From Massilia mucilaginosa (GTDB taxonomy: Bacteria; Pseudomonadota; Gammaproteobacteria; Burkholderiales; Burkholderiaceae_D): 64,000 nucleotides of DNA. The notes under the pieces are model-generated. The model ran no database searches. It worked only from the letters and a program-made list of their open reading frames with translations, and had not been told where the DNA came from. Where the stretch lies: NCBI RefSeq assembly GCF_011682145.1, contig NZ_WHJH01000005.1, positions 62,001-126,000 on the forward strand, written 5' to 3'. The position numbers and the translations under genes are program-made. This document shows positions 36,081 to 44,729 of this stretch, piece after piece (positions within the stretch are counted from its first letter, which is position 1; every line of letters begins with the position of its first letter).

Positions 36081-37091
36081 ATGCCCGATACCGACAAGCC
36101 CCTGTTGCCAGCCGCCGTTCCCGATCCTGTTCCCGCGCCCGTGCCCGGGCAGGATGCCGACGGCGGCGTTCACGCCCCGCGCGTTCCCGACCGCCGTGCC
36201 GCCGACGCCCTGCCGCGCTACCAGAAAGAGAGCGACACGCCGCTGGCCCTGGCGCGCCGCGTGCTCGCTTCGCGCTGGCGCAACCTGCGCGACAAAATCG
36301 GCCGCGACTTCATGCGGCGCACCTTGCGCATCGGCGTCTCGGCGCGGATTTTTCATCCCGAGCCCGGATCGACGGGGCTGCGCAGCAAGAATTTGCAGTA
36401 CCTGGAAGAGTCGATCGCGCAGTGGGTGATGTCGCGCGACGTGCTGGTCTTTATGATCCCGACGGTCAATACCAACGGCCTGCTCCATCCAAGTAACATC
36501 ACCTTGCGTCATTACGCGCGCCATCTCGACGGGCTGGTGCTGCAGGGCGGGGCCGACGTGTCGCCGCAAACGTATTCCGAAACGCCGACCCGGCCCGAGT
36601 GGAGCGGCGACCGCGCGCGCGATGTGTACGAGCTCGAACTGCTGCACGAATTCGTCGATGCCGGCAAACCGGTGCTGGGCATTTGCCGCGGGTGCCAGTT
36701 GATCAATGTGGCGTTCGGGGGGACGTTGTACCAGGACGTGGCGACCAATGTGCCGGCGGCGCACGCGCACGTGCACAGCGATTACGACGCGCACCGGCAC
36801 AAGGTGATTTTTCCATCGGGGTCGTCGCTGGGACGCATGTTCCCGGATGTGCGGCGGCCGATCGTGAACTCGATTCACCATCAGGCGGTCAAGGACCTGG
36901 GACGCGATATCCTGGTGGAGGCGATGTCGGATCCGGATGGGATTATCGAAGCGATCCGGTATCAAAGGGCCAATTTCGTGATGGGATTGCAGTGGCACCC
37001 GGAGTTTCACCGGGCCGGCGGGGTCGATCTGCTGGACTGCACGCCGATCCTGGATGAATTCTTGCGGGCGGCGCGCGAGACGCGGCTCTGA
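36081..37091 (+). CDS. Class I glutamine-amidotransferase-like hydrolase (peptidase C26, PuuD-like)
   Basis: A 336-residue C26-family hydrolase similar to gamma-glutamyl-GABA hydrolase. The nucleophile Cys is in VLGICRGCQLINVAFGG near residue 200; the catalytic His-x-Glu is in MGLQWHPEFH near 308. LDGLVLQGGADVSPQTY and NSIHHQAVKDLG match PuuD-like proteins. The first about 75 residues are a Pro/Ala-rich extension not found in E. coli PuuD (254 residues), with no signal peptide. No other putrescine-pathway genes are near, so the true gamma-glutamyl substrate is open. Confidence 0.85.
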   Translation: MPDTDKPLLPAAVPDPVPAPVPGQDADGGVHAPRVPDRRAADALPRYQKESDTPLALARRVLASRWRNLRDKIGRDFMRRTLRIGVSARIFHPEPGSTGLRSKNLQYLEESIAQWVMSRDVLVFMIPTVNTNGLLHPSNITLRHYARHLDGLVLQGGADVSPQTYSETPTRPEWSGDRARDVYELELLHEFVDAGKPVLGICRGCQLINVAFGGTLYQDVATNVPAAHAHVHSDYDAHRHKVIFPSGSSLGRMFPDVRRPIVNSIHHQAVKDLGRDILVEAMSDPDGIIEAIRYQRANFVMGLQWHPEFHRAGGVDLLDCTPILDEFLRAARETRL

Positions 37092-37126
37092 ACGTCGCTT
37101 AGCTACTTGCCTCATTCTTCCACTAC

Positions 37127-37172
37127 CCCCGTCGTTCCCGCCGAGGGCCGCCTTGGCGCGGGAACGACGGGG
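37127..37172. repeat. 15-bp palindromic repeat between convergent genes
   Basis: CCCCGTCGTTCCCGC (37127-37141) and GCGGGAACGACGGGG (37158-37172) are exact inverted arms with a 16-nt centre. The right arm abuts the stop codon of the YbdK-like gene. Same family as 7729, 17355 and 57031. Confidence 0.8.
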
Positions 37173-38294
37173 CTAACGTTTGCCCCGGAAGCGCCGAATC
37201 GCCGCATTCACCATCCCCTCGGCGCTCCCCTGTTCCTCATACTGCCGTCTCAAATACGTCGCGTCGCTGGCCTCCTGCGCCGCCGTCGACAAATGCCTCA
37301 GCGCCCCCAGGCTGCCCAGCGCCTCGCCGTGCGGCTCCATCTTGCGCAATGTCGTCAGAATATCCTCGCGCAGCGACATCGTCTCGTAGGTCTTCGGATG
37401 CGTGATCGCGCCATCGAGCCCGAACCTGCACGCCTGGAAGCGGTTGAAGTTATACACAAGATAGTCGTCTTCCACCGGCGGCTCTTCGCGCCGCTCCAGC
37501 AGGTGCCGGCACAGCGCCTGCAAATACCCGGCCAGCGCGGCCGCCCGTTCCACCGTCAGCGGCGTGTCGCACACGCGCAGCTCGATGGTGCCGTACTCCG
37601 GCTTGGGCCGCACGTCCCAGTAAAAATCCTTCATGCTCTTGATGATGCCGGTGCCTTCCATCTTGGCAAAGTACACATTCGCGAATTCGTCCCAGCTCAA
37701 GGTGAACGGCGCGCGTCCGCTCATCGGAAACGCGAACACCGAATTGAGGCGCGCCGAATCGAACAGGCTGTCGTGCCCCTGCACGAACGGCGACGACGCC
37801 GACAGCGCGATGAAGTGCGGAATATACCGGTTCAGCGAATGCAGCAGGAACATCGCATCGTCCCCCGACGCGCAGCCGATGTGCACGTGCTGCCCGAACA
37901 CCGTGAACTGCTTGGCCAGGTAGCCATACAGCGACGAGAGCTCCTGGAAGCGCTGCTTGGGATAGATCTTCTGCTCCGACCAGTGCTGGAACGGATGCGT
38001 GCCGCCGCCGCACAAGCCGATGTTGAGGCGGTCGCCGGCCGCCACCAGGATGTCGCGAATTTCCAGCAGTTCGGCCAGCAGCGGCAGGTGGCTCGAATGC
38101 ACGCTCGAATTAATCTCGATCATGCTCTCGGCGATTTCGGGCGTCACATTGCCGGGGAAGGGCTTTTGCGCGAGCAGGTGCAGCAGGTCGGGACTGGCGG
38201 CGGTCAGGTCGAAGTCCGACAGGCTGACCAACTGCAGTTCCAGTTCCACGCCAAAGGTCAGTGCCTTGGAATTGGCAAACGGTTCAAGCGCCAT
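37173..38294 (-). CDS. YbdK-family carboxylate-amine ligase (GCS2)
   Basis: A 373-residue glutamate-cysteine-ligase type 2 family protein (YbdK-like weak glutamate-cysteine ligase). The N-terminal [17 protein letters not shown] holds the acidic metal-binding strand; [21 protein letters not shown] and [16 protein letters not shown] are family hallmarks; [19 protein letters not shown] carries the Arg/Glu substrate site. Physiological product is unknown for most YbdK members. It starts 1 nt after the stop of the antiporter gene on the same strand, so they form an operon. Confidence 0.9.
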   Translation of the reverse strand: MALEPFANSKALTFGVELELQLVSLSDFDLTAASPDLLHLLAQKPFPGNVTPEIAESMIEINSSVHSSHLPLLAELLEIRDILVAAGDRLNIGLCGGGTHPFQHWSEQKIYPKQRFQELSSLYGYLAKQFTVFGQHVHIGCASGDDAMFLLHSLNRYIPHFIALSASSPFVQGHDSLFDSARLNSVFAFPMSGRAPFTLSWDEFANVYFAKMEGTGIIKSMKDFYWDVRPKPEYGTIELRVCDTPLTVERAAALAGYLQALCRHLLERREEPPVEDDYLVYNFNRFQACRFGLDGAITHPKTYETMSLREDILTTLRKMEPHGEALGSLGALRHLSTAAQEASDATYLRRQYEEQGSAEGMVNAAIRRFRGKR

Positions 38295-38295
38295 C

Positions 38296-39471
38296 TCAGG
38301 CCTCCGTGGTTTCGCGGGCCCAGATCAGGGCGCGCTGGATGATGATGGGGCCGAATACTTCGAGCAGCATGGTGACCGCGGCCATCGAACGCAATTCCTG
38401 CACGTCGATCCCGCGCAGGCGCGCATGCTCGAGCAGCAGAATCACGAACACCGATACCGGCGCGAGCGCCAGGCCGGTCAGCGCGCCCTTGCGCCACGAA
38501 ATGCCGGACAGCTGCGAGAACAGCGTCACGCCCAGGGTCTTGGTGACGAGGCGCACGATCACGACGGCGAACGCCAGTGCGCCGCCGGCGAGTACTTCGC
38601 GCCATTCCAGGGTCGATGCGGCGTACACGAACAGCAGTACGGTGAGCAGTTCGCCGAGCGCGCCGAAGTTGCGCTGCGCCTGGCTGAAGGCCACCCTGCG
38701 GTGGCGCGCCGTCAGGCCGAAGGCCAGGGTGGCCACCACCGGCGAGAGGTTCATGGTGTAGGTGATCGAGACCAGCAAAATGACGGCCAGCGCGAAAGCG
38801 ACCGTGGCGTCCTGCGACAGATTGCCCAGGTGGCGCAGCAGCGCCGGCACCACGACGCCGAAGACGGCGCCCACCACGCCCGAGATCAGCAGCGCAACCA
38901 GGCTGCTGATGGTGGCATCGCCAATGTCCGACGAACTATGAAAAATCCAGAAGCCGACGATCACGTTGAAGGTAAACACCGACAGCACGCAGTTGATCGC
39001 GGACAGGTGCAGCACCCTTTCGGTCACCTGGCCGGAACTGCGCTGTTCATTGATGATGCGCACCACCGTGGCCGGCGAGGTGGACATGGCGAGCGAGGCG
39101 AGCATCAGCGCGGTCATGGTGGTCACGCCGAACCACAGGGCGACGAAATAGACGGCGACAAAGGTGCCCAGCGCTTCGACCAGCGAGGCCATGGCGAACC
39201 ACGGATTGGTGCGCAGCCAGCGCAGGTTGATGCGGTAGCCAAGTTCGAACAGAATCAGGCCGAAGGCCACGTCGGCCATCAGCAGTATGGTGCCGCCGCT
39301 GGTCGCCGGCAGTACGCCGATCTGGGTGCTGGCCAGCGCAAAACCGACAATGCCGTAGAAGCTGATGCGCGGCAGGCCGGTCCAGCGCTTGCCGAATTCT
39401 CCGGCCATCCAGGCGATGCAGATCGCGAAGGGCCACGAGAGATTGGTGAGGATCGTCAGCAGATCGGGCAT
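38296..39471 (-). CDS. CPA2-type cation:proton antiporter
   Basis: A 391-residue polytopic membrane protein of the sodium/hydrogen exchanger (CPA2/KefB-like) family, about 12 spans. Recognisable parts are [40 protein letters not shown] and [20 protein letters not shown], the last resembling the antiporter core where a paired Asp or Asn-Asp is usual. No C-terminal TrkA-N domain. Start at ATG 39471 is chosen: AGGA lies 4 nt upstream and the protein then begins with a hydrophobic span; the longer frame adds 31 charged residues. Upstream gene of an operon with the YbdK-like ligase. Confidence 0.8.
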   Translation of the reverse strand: MPDLLTILTNLSWPFAICIAWMAGEFGKRWTGLPRISFYGIVGFALASTQIGVLPATSGGTILLMADVAFGLILFELGYRINLRWLRTNPWFAMASLVEALGTFVAVYFVALWFGVTTMTALMLASLAMSTSPATVVRIINEQRSSGQVTERVLHLSAINCVLSVFTFNVIVGFWIFHSSSDIGDATISSLVALLISGVVGAVFGVVVPALLRHLGNLSQDATVAFALAVILLVSITYTMNLSPVVATLAFGLTARHRRVAFSQAQRNFGALGELLTVLLFVYAASTLEWREVLAGGALAFAVVIVRLVTKTLGVTLFSQLSGISWRKGALTGLALAPVSVFVILLLEHARLRGIDVQELRSMAAVTMLLEVFGPIIIQRALIWARETTEA

Positions 39472-39600
39472 GAATTCCTTTCGTTCCACCGGTCGATGGG
39501 TGCGCCAAGATTCTACAAGACGGGCCCGCGCGCACGATTCCGCATAACGAAAAATGTTACCCAAAACGCAATTATGCGCTCCGGGTAGCGCCGCCCAGGG

Positions 39601-40770
39601 CTATTTGCTCAGGGTGCGCATGGCGCGCTCGAGGCCGTCGATCGTCAGCGGGAACATGCGGTGGCTCATGATCTGGCGGATCACCGAAATCGACTGGCGG
39701 TACTGCCACACGCCTTCCGGCTCGGGATTGAGCCAGGCGAATTTGGGGAAGGCATTGCAGAAGCGCGCCAGCCACGCGGCGCCGGCTTCTTCGTTGTTGT
39801 ATTCGACCGAGCCGCCCGGATGCAGTACTTCGTAAGGGCTCATGGTGGCGTCGCCGACGAAAATGAGCTTGGTGTCGGCCGGGTACTTGCGCAGGATGTC
39901 CCAGGTCGGAAAGCGCTCGGCGTTGCGGCGCCGGTTGTTCTTCCACAGGTAATCGTAGACGCAGTTATGGAAGTAGAAGAATTCCATGTTCTTGAATTCG
40001 GTCTTCGCCGCCGAGAACAGTTCTTCGGTGCGTTCGATATGGTCGTCCATCGAACCGCCCACGTCCAGCAGCATCAGCACCTTGACCTTGTTGCGGCGCT
40101 CGGGCCGCATCTTGATGTCCAAATAGCCGGCGTTGTTGGCGGTGGCGTGGATGGTGGCGTCGAGCGCCAGTTCGTCTTCGGCGCCTTCGCGCGCGAACTT
40201 GCGCAGGCGGCGCAGCGCCACCTTGATGTTGCGCGTGCCCAGTTCGCGCTCGGCGTCGTAGTCGCGGTAGGCGCGCTGCTCCCACACCTTGACCGCGGTG
40301 CGGTTGCCGCCCTTGCCGCCGATGCGCACGCCCGCCGGATTGGTGCCGCCGTTCCCGAACGGCGAGGTGCCGCCGGTGCCGATCCACTTGCTGCCGCCTT
40401 CGTGGCGCTCTTTCTGTTCCTTGAGCAGTTCGTTCAGGCGGTCCATCAGCTTGTCGTAGCCGAATTTTTCGAGCTGGCGTTTCTGCTCGTCCGACAGTTC
40501 GCGCTCCATGCGCTTGACCAGCCAGTCGAGCGGAACGGCGGCATTGGTCTCGAAGGCGGCGTTGATGCCCTTGAAGTACTGGGCAAAGGCGCGGTCGAAT
40601 TTGTCGTAGTGCGCTTCATCCTTGACCAGGGTCAGGCGCGCTACATAATAGAAGTCGTCCATCGAGGCACCGACGACGTTGCGCTCCATCGCTTCGAGCA
40701 AGGTGAGGAACTCCTTGATCGTGACCGGGATTTTGGCGTCCTTGAGGGTGAAGAAGAAGTCGATCAGCAC
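39601..40770 (-). CDS. CoxE-like VWA-domain protein
   Basis: A 389-residue protein with a helical N-terminal half and a C-terminal von Willebrand A domain (about 225-389). The MIDAS-like motif is VLMLLDVGGSMDDH, where the usual DxSxS reads DVGGS, and a later acidic GDATMSPYE completes it. Residues 130-160 contain a Gly-rich stretch (GTGGTSPFGNGG). MoxR ATPases and such VWA proteins act together in assembling or activating enzymes, inserting metals or remodelling complexes. The moxR gene is two genes upstream in the same operon. Client not known. Confidence 0.87.
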   Translation of the reverse strand: MLIDFFFTLKDAKIPVTIKEFLTLLEAMERNVVGASMDDFYYVARLTLVKDEAHYDKFDRAFAQYFKGINAAFETNAAVPLDWLVKRMERELSDEQKRQLEKFGYDKLMDRLNELLKEQKERHEGGSKWIGTGGTSPFGNGGTNPAGVRIGGKGGNRTAVKVWEQRAYRDYDAERELGTRNIKVALRRLRKFAREGAEDELALDATIHATANNAGYLDIKMRPERRNKVKVLMLLDVGGSMDDHIERTEELFSAAKTEFKNMEFFYFHNCVYDYLWKNNRRRNAERFPTWDILRKYPADTKLIFVGDATMSPYEVLHPGGSVEYNNEEAGAAWLARFCNAFPKFAWLNPEPEGVWQYRQSISVIRQIMSHRMFPLTIDGLERAMRTLSK

Positions 40771-40771
40771 C

Positions 40772-41377
40772 TTATGTTCCCTCCCTCGACCCGGCTCCCG
40801 CGCGCTGCAGCTGGTAGTGCAGCTGCGATTTGATTTCGGGCCATTCGCCGCGCACGATGCTGTACATGACGGTGTCGCGCACGGTGCCGTCGCGGCGCGG
40901 GGCGCTGTGGCGGATCACGCCATCTTTTTTGGCGCCGAGGCGTTCGATGGCCGCCTGCGAGGCATGGTTGAAGTTATCGGTGCGCAGGCCGACCACCGCG
41001 CAGCCGAGGGTGTCGAAGGCGTGCGAGAGCAGCAGCAGTTTGCAGCTGGTGTTGACGTGGCTGCGCTGGCGGCTTTTGGCATACCAGGTCCAGCCGATCT
41101 CGAGGCGGTCGACCTTGGGCAGGATGTCGTGGTAGCTGGTCGAACCCACAATGACGCCGCTCGAGACGTCGATCACGGCAAAGGCCAGCCGGTCGGGCAT
41201 CTCGAGCGCATGGCCGATGTACTGCTCCACGCTGTGCGGTTCCGGCACCGAGGTGACGCGGATGTTCCACAGTTCGCCGTCGCTGGCCGCAGCGCGCAGG
41301 CCGTCGGCGTGCGCGAGCGACAAAGGCTCGAGGCGCACACCGTTGAATTCGAGAGTGAGGGCGTCGACCTGGATCAT
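40772..41377 (-). CDS. RimJ/RimL-type GNAT acetyltransferase
   Basis: A 201-residue GNAT of the ribosomal-protein-acetylase (RimL, Acetyltransf_3) branch: NGVRLEPLSLAHADGLRAA near the N-terminus, EIGWTWYAKSRQRSHVNTS, and LLLSHAFDTLGCAVVGLRTD with KKDGVIRHS at the end. It is inserted between the MoxR and VWA genes: its ATG overlaps the moxR stop by 1 nt and it ends 1 nt before the VWA start, so all three are translationally coupled. Its part in a MoxR-VWA system is not known; it may only be co-transcribed. Confidence 0.85.
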   Translation of the reverse strand: MIQVDALTLEFNGVRLEPLSLAHADGLRAAASDGELWNIRVTSVPEPHSVEQYIGHALEMPDRLAFAVIDVSSGVIVGSTSYHDILPKVDRLEIGWTWYAKSRQRSHVNTSCKLLLLSHAFDTLGCAVVGLRTDNFNHASQAAIERLGAKKDGVIRHSAPRRDGTVRDTVMYSIVRGEWPEIKSQLHYQLQRAGAGSREGT

Positions 41378-42243
41378 CAGCGGTTGGTCCGCGACATGTA
41401 CACCAGGCGCTCGAACAGGTGCACGTCCTGCTCGTTCTTGAGCAGGGCGCCGTGCAGCGGCGGCACGATGGCCTTGGCGTCGCCGCTGCGCAGCGCTTCG
41501 GCCGGGATGTCTTCGGCCAGCAGCAGCTTGAGCCAGTCGAGGAATTCGGAGGTCGAGGGCTTTTTCTTCAGGCCCGGCACGTCGCGCACTTCGTAGAAGC
41601 TTTGCAGCGCCTGCTCCAGCAGGTCCTGTTTCAAGGTCGGGTAGTGCACCTTGACGATCTCCTCCATCGTGTCCTTGTCGGGGAATTTGATGTAATGGAA
41701 GAAGCAGCGGCGCAGGAATGCGTCCGGCAGTTCCTTTTCATTGTTCGAGGTGATGATCACCAGCGGGCGGTGCTTGGCCACGACCATTTCGCGCGTCTCG
41801 TAGACGTAGAACTCCATGCGGTCAAGTTCGCGCAGCAGGTCGTTGGGGAACTCGATGTCGGCCTTGTCGATCTCGTCGATCAGCAGCACCACCGGCTCGG
41901 GCGCGGTGAAGGCCTGCCACAGCACGCCCTTGACGATGTAGTTGTGGATGTCGCGCACGCGCTCGTCGCCGAGCTGGGAGTCGCGCAAACGCGACACCGC
42001 GTCGTACTCGTACAGGCCTTGCTGGGCCTTGGTGGTGGACTTGATATGCCACTGCATCAGCGGCATGTTCAGGGCCGCCGCGACTTCTTCGGCCAGCATG
42101 GTTTTGCCGGTACCCGGCTCGCCCTTGATCAGCAGGGGACGCTGCAAGGTGAGGGCGGCGTTGACCGCCAGTTTCAGGTCGGCGGTGGCGACGTAACTGC
42201 TTGAGCCCTGGAAGCGGTGCGCCTGCGAAGTCGATGCGTGCAT
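41377..42243 (-). CDS. MoxR-family AAA+ ATPase
   Basis: A 288-residue AAA+ ATPase. Walker A is LIKGEPGTGKTMLAEEVAAA (about residue 38); Walker B is PVVLLIDEIDKADIEFPNDL; sensor 1 is VIITSNNEKELPDAFLRRC with the Arg finger in the last part. First gene of the moxR-GNAT-VWA operon. MoxR ATPases work with VWA proteins as chaperones that mature metal enzymes or membrane complexes. Two small cytochrome c genes are divergent from it, which may hint at a respiratory client but is only proximity. Confidence 0.92.
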   Translation of the reverse strand: MHASTSQAHRFQGSSSYVATADLKLAVNAALTLQRPLLIKGEPGTGKTMLAEEVAAALNMPLMQWHIKSTTKAQQGLYEYDAVSRLRDSQLGDERVRDIHNYIVKGVLWQAFTAPEPVVLLIDEIDKADIEFPNDLLRELDRMEFYVYETREMVVAKHRPLVIITSNNEKELPDAFLRRCFFHYIKFPDKDTMEEIVKVHYPTLKQDLLEQALQSFYEVRDVPGLKKKPSTSEFLDWLKLLLAEDIPAEALRSGDAKAIVPPLHGALLKNEQDVHLFERLVYMSRTNR

Positions 42244-42360
42244 GTGCGTGTATGGTCAAAAGTGGAATTATTTCGAGTATATGCCAGAAGCGGAAGGGCG
42301 GCACTGCAACACAGTGAAGTGGACGCGTCACGTCAGTTCGGTTAAACTCTCAGGTTGATA

Positions 42361-42384
42361 GTGCAAAACATAATAAGTTTGCAC
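42361..42384. promoter_or_regulatory. Dyad operator candidate upstream of the cytochrome c pair
   Basis: GTGCAAA (42361-42367) and TTTGCAC (42378-42384) are perfect 7-bp arms with a 10-nt AT-rich centre that includes CATAAT (42369-42374), a near-consensus -10. It lies 35 nt before the first cytochrome ATG in the 175-nt gap to moxR. No matching -35 is seen, which fits an activator-dependent promoter. Confidence 0.4.
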
Positions 42385-42418
42385 GTGCGATACCCGATTA
42401 TCACTTACCCTCGCCACC

Positions 42419-42739
42419 ATGAAAAAACTCATCGCACTCCTCGTGCTCGCCTGCGTCGCGAACGTGTCCGCCGCAGCGGACATCGTTGGAAACGCCAAGG
42501 CTGCCAAAGTTGAACAATGTATCGGCTGCCACGGCATCCCCGGTTACAAAGCGACTTTCCCCGAAGTCTATCCGGTGCCGATGATTGGCGGCCAGTCGGC
42601 CAAGTACATCGAAAACGCGTTGAATGCCTATAAAAAGGGCGACCGCAAACATCCTTCGATGCGCGGTGTGGCCGGCAGCATGACCGACCAGGAAATCGCC
42701 GATGTCGCTGCCTACTACTCGCAGCAAGTGAAAAAATAA
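42419..42739 (+). CDS. Small periplasmic class I cytochrome c
   Basis: A 106-residue protein with a signal peptide (MKKLIALLVLACVANVSAAA) and one haem-binding motif CIGCH near residue 36; Met at GVAGSMTDQEI or MIGG is the probable distal ligand. It resembles cytochrome c553/c4-half domains and likely shuttles electrons in the periplasm. It is 10 nt upstream of a second cytochrome c gene, and the two look like the separated halves of a di-haem c4-type protein. Confidence 0.88.
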   Translation: MKKLIALLVLACVANVSAAADIVGNAKAAKVEQCIGCHGIPGYKATFPEVYPVPMIGGQSAKYIENALNAYKKGDRKHPSMRGVAGSMTDQEIADVAAYYSQQVKK

Positions 42740-42749
42740 GGACAGAGCC

Positions 42750-43091
42750 ATGAAAAAACTGATGATCGCCCTGTTCTGCGGCGCTGTATCCATGAGCGCA
42801 AGCGCCGGCGGCAATATCGCCAATGGCGAAGCCCTGGTCAAGAAATACAACTGCGCGTCCTGCCACGGCGCCGACTTCACCAAGTCGACCGACCCGAGCT
42901 ACCCCAAGCTGGCAGGCCAGCACGCCGAATACCTGAAGCACGCGCTGATCGCCTACAAGCGCGGCGAAGGCCCGAACGGCCGTAACAACGCCATCATGGG
43001 CGGCTTTGCCAAGCCATTGTCGAACAAAGAAATCGACGACATCGCAGCCTACCTGCACAGCCTTCCTTCGGGACTGGTGCTGCAGCGCTAA
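42750..43091 (+). CDS. Small periplasmic class I cytochrome c
   Basis: A 113-residue cytochrome with signal peptide (MKKLMIALFCGAVSMSASA) and haem motif CASCH near residue 35, then YPKLAGQHAEYLKHALIAYK, the c4/c553 signature; the distal Met is probably in NAIMGGFAKPLS. Paralogous to the gene 10 nt upstream and expressed with it. A terminator follows. Oxidase or other partner is not in the window. Confidence 0.9.
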   Translation: MKKLMIALFCGAVSMSASAGGNIANGEALVKKYNCASCHGADFTKSTDPSYPKLAGQHAEYLKHALIAYKRGEGPNGRNNAIMGGFAKPLSNKEIDDIAAYLHSLPSGLVLQR

Positions 43092-43130
43092 TCAGCACGC
43101 AGCCGCGGCACGCACCCGCAGTACCCCGAG

Positions 43131-43175
43131 CGCCTTCCACCTTCTCCTTATCGGGAAGGGGAGGGCGTTTTGTAT
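43131..43175 (+). terminator. Terminator of the cytochrome c operon
   Basis: GC-rich stem from CGCCTTCC...CCTTCTC pairing with GGGAAGG...GGAGGGCG (one bulged A) and then TTTTGT. It stands between the second cytochrome gene and the SulP gene. Confidence 0.6.
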
Positions 43176-43200
43176 TGAGACCCCGCTGACGGAGCCGCGT

Positions 43201-44721
43201 TTGCCTACCTTCTCGCCCCACTACCTCAAATCGAACCTGCTCAGCGGCCTGACCGTGGCGCTGGCCATGGTGCCGGAGGCGATCGCCTTTGCGCTGGTGG
43301 CGCACGTGTCGCCGCTGACCGGCCTGTACGCCGCTTTCATGGTGTCCTTGATTACCTCGGCCATCGGCGGGCGGCCGGGCATGATTTCGGGCGCGACCGG
43401 TGCGCTGGCGGTGGTGATGGTGGCGCTGGTGGTCTCGCACGGGGTCGAATACCTGTTCGCCACGGTGGTGCTGATGGGGCTTTTGCAGCTGCTGTTCGCC
43501 GCCGCCCGGCTGGGCAAATTCATCCGCATGGTGCCGTATCCGGTCATGCTCGGGTTTGTGAACGGGCTGGCGATGGTGATCTTCATGGCGCAGTTCGGGC
43601 ACTTCAAGGTGCCTGGGGACGACGGCGCGCAGCACTGGATGACCGGGGCGCCACTGTATACGATGCTCGCCCTGGCGGCGCTGACCATGGCGGTGATCTA
43701 CCTGCTGCCGCGCCTGACAAAAGCGTTTCCCTCGACCCTGGCCGGCATCCTGCTGGTGTCGGTGCTGGTGGCCACGCTCGGCATCGACACCAAGACCGTG
43801 GGCGACCTGGCCTCGATCAAGGGCGGCCTGCCGGCGTTCCACCTGCCCGATGTCCCTCTGAACTGGGCGACCCTGTGCATCATTTTTCCTTACGCGCTGG
43901 TGCTCGCCGCGGTGGGGCTGATCGAGTCGCTGCTCACGCTCACGCTGATCGACGAGATGACCGACACGCGCGGCCAGCCGAATCGCGAAAGCATGGCGCA
44001 GGGCGTGGCCAACGTGGTCACGGGCCTGTTCGGCGGCATGGGCGGCTGCGCCATGATCGGCCAGAGCATGATCAACGTGAACAACGGCGCTACCGGGCGC
44101 CTGTCGGGCATCGCCACCGCCGTGTTCCTGCTCTCGTTCATCCTGTTCGCCTCCGCATGGATCGAACGCATTCCGCTGGCCGCCCTGATCGGCGTGATGT
44201 TCGTGGTGTGCCAGAAGACCTTCGCCTGGGGCAGTTTTCGCCTGTTCGGCAAGGTGCCGCGCGCCGATATCGCGGTCGGCCTGCTGGTCGCTGTCATTAC
44301 ACTGATCTTCGACCTGGCCATTGCGGTGGTCGCCGGCGTGATCGTCTCGGCGCTGGTCTTCGCGTGGGAGCACGCCAAGCGGATCCGGGTTTCCATCCAT
44401 CCGGACCAGCAGGGCGCCAAGGTGTACGAACTGGAAGGAACGCTGTTTTTCGCCTCGGTGGCGCAGTTTAACCAGCTGTTTACGCCCAAGGACGATCCGC
44501 AGGACGTGGTGGTCGATTTTGCGCGCGCGCGCGTGGTCGATCATTCGGCGATCCAGGCCATCGACGCCCTGGCGCTGCGCTACCGCCAGGCCGGCAAGCG
44601 CCTGCACCTGCGCCACCTGAGCCCCGACTGCCGCGAGCTGCTGGAAAACGCGCGCGACATGATCGAGGTGAACCTGGCCGAGGATCCGCGCTACCGCATC
44701 GCCGACGACAAACTGGCCTGA
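43201..44721 (+). CDS. SulP-family inorganic anion transporter with STAS domain
   Basis: A 506-residue SulP transporter: about 12-14 hydrophobic spans from LKSNLLSGLTVALAMVPEAI to residue about 395, then a cytoplasmic STAS domain (VYELEGTLFFASVAQFNQLF, ending with VVDHSAIQAIDALALRYRQA). The family signature in MVPEAIAFALVAHVSPLTGL is clear. Sulfate, bicarbonate or another anion is possible. Start: TTG at 43201 with GGAG 6 nt upstream; the next ATG would remove the first span. Ends 8 nt before a membrane AraC-type regulator gene, so they are probably co-transcribed. Confidence 0.88.
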   Translation: MPTFSPHYLKSNLLSGLTVALAMVPEAIAFALVAHVSPLTGLYAAFMVSLITSAIGGRPGMISGATGALAVVMVALVVSHGVEYLFATVVLMGLLQLLFAAARLGKFIRMVPYPVMLGFVNGLAMVIFMAQFGHFKVPGDDGAQHWMTGAPLYTMLALAALTMAVIYLLPRLTKAFPSTLAGILLVSVLVATLGIDTKTVGDLASIKGGLPAFHLPDVPLNWATLCIIFPYALVLAAVGLIESLLTLTLIDEMTDTRGQPNRESMAQGVANVVTGLFGGMGGCAMIGQSMINVNNGATGRLSGIATAVFLLSFILFASAWIERIPLAALIGVMFVVCQKTFAWGSFRLFGKVPRADIAVGLLVAVITLIFDLAIAVVAGVIVSALVFAWEHAKRIRVSIHPDQQGAKVYELEGTLFFASVAQFNQLFTPKDDPQDVVVDFARARVVDHSAIQAIDALALRYRQAGKRLHLRHLSPDCRELLENARDMIEVNLAEDPRYRIADDKLA

Positions 44722-44729
44722 GCCTGACG

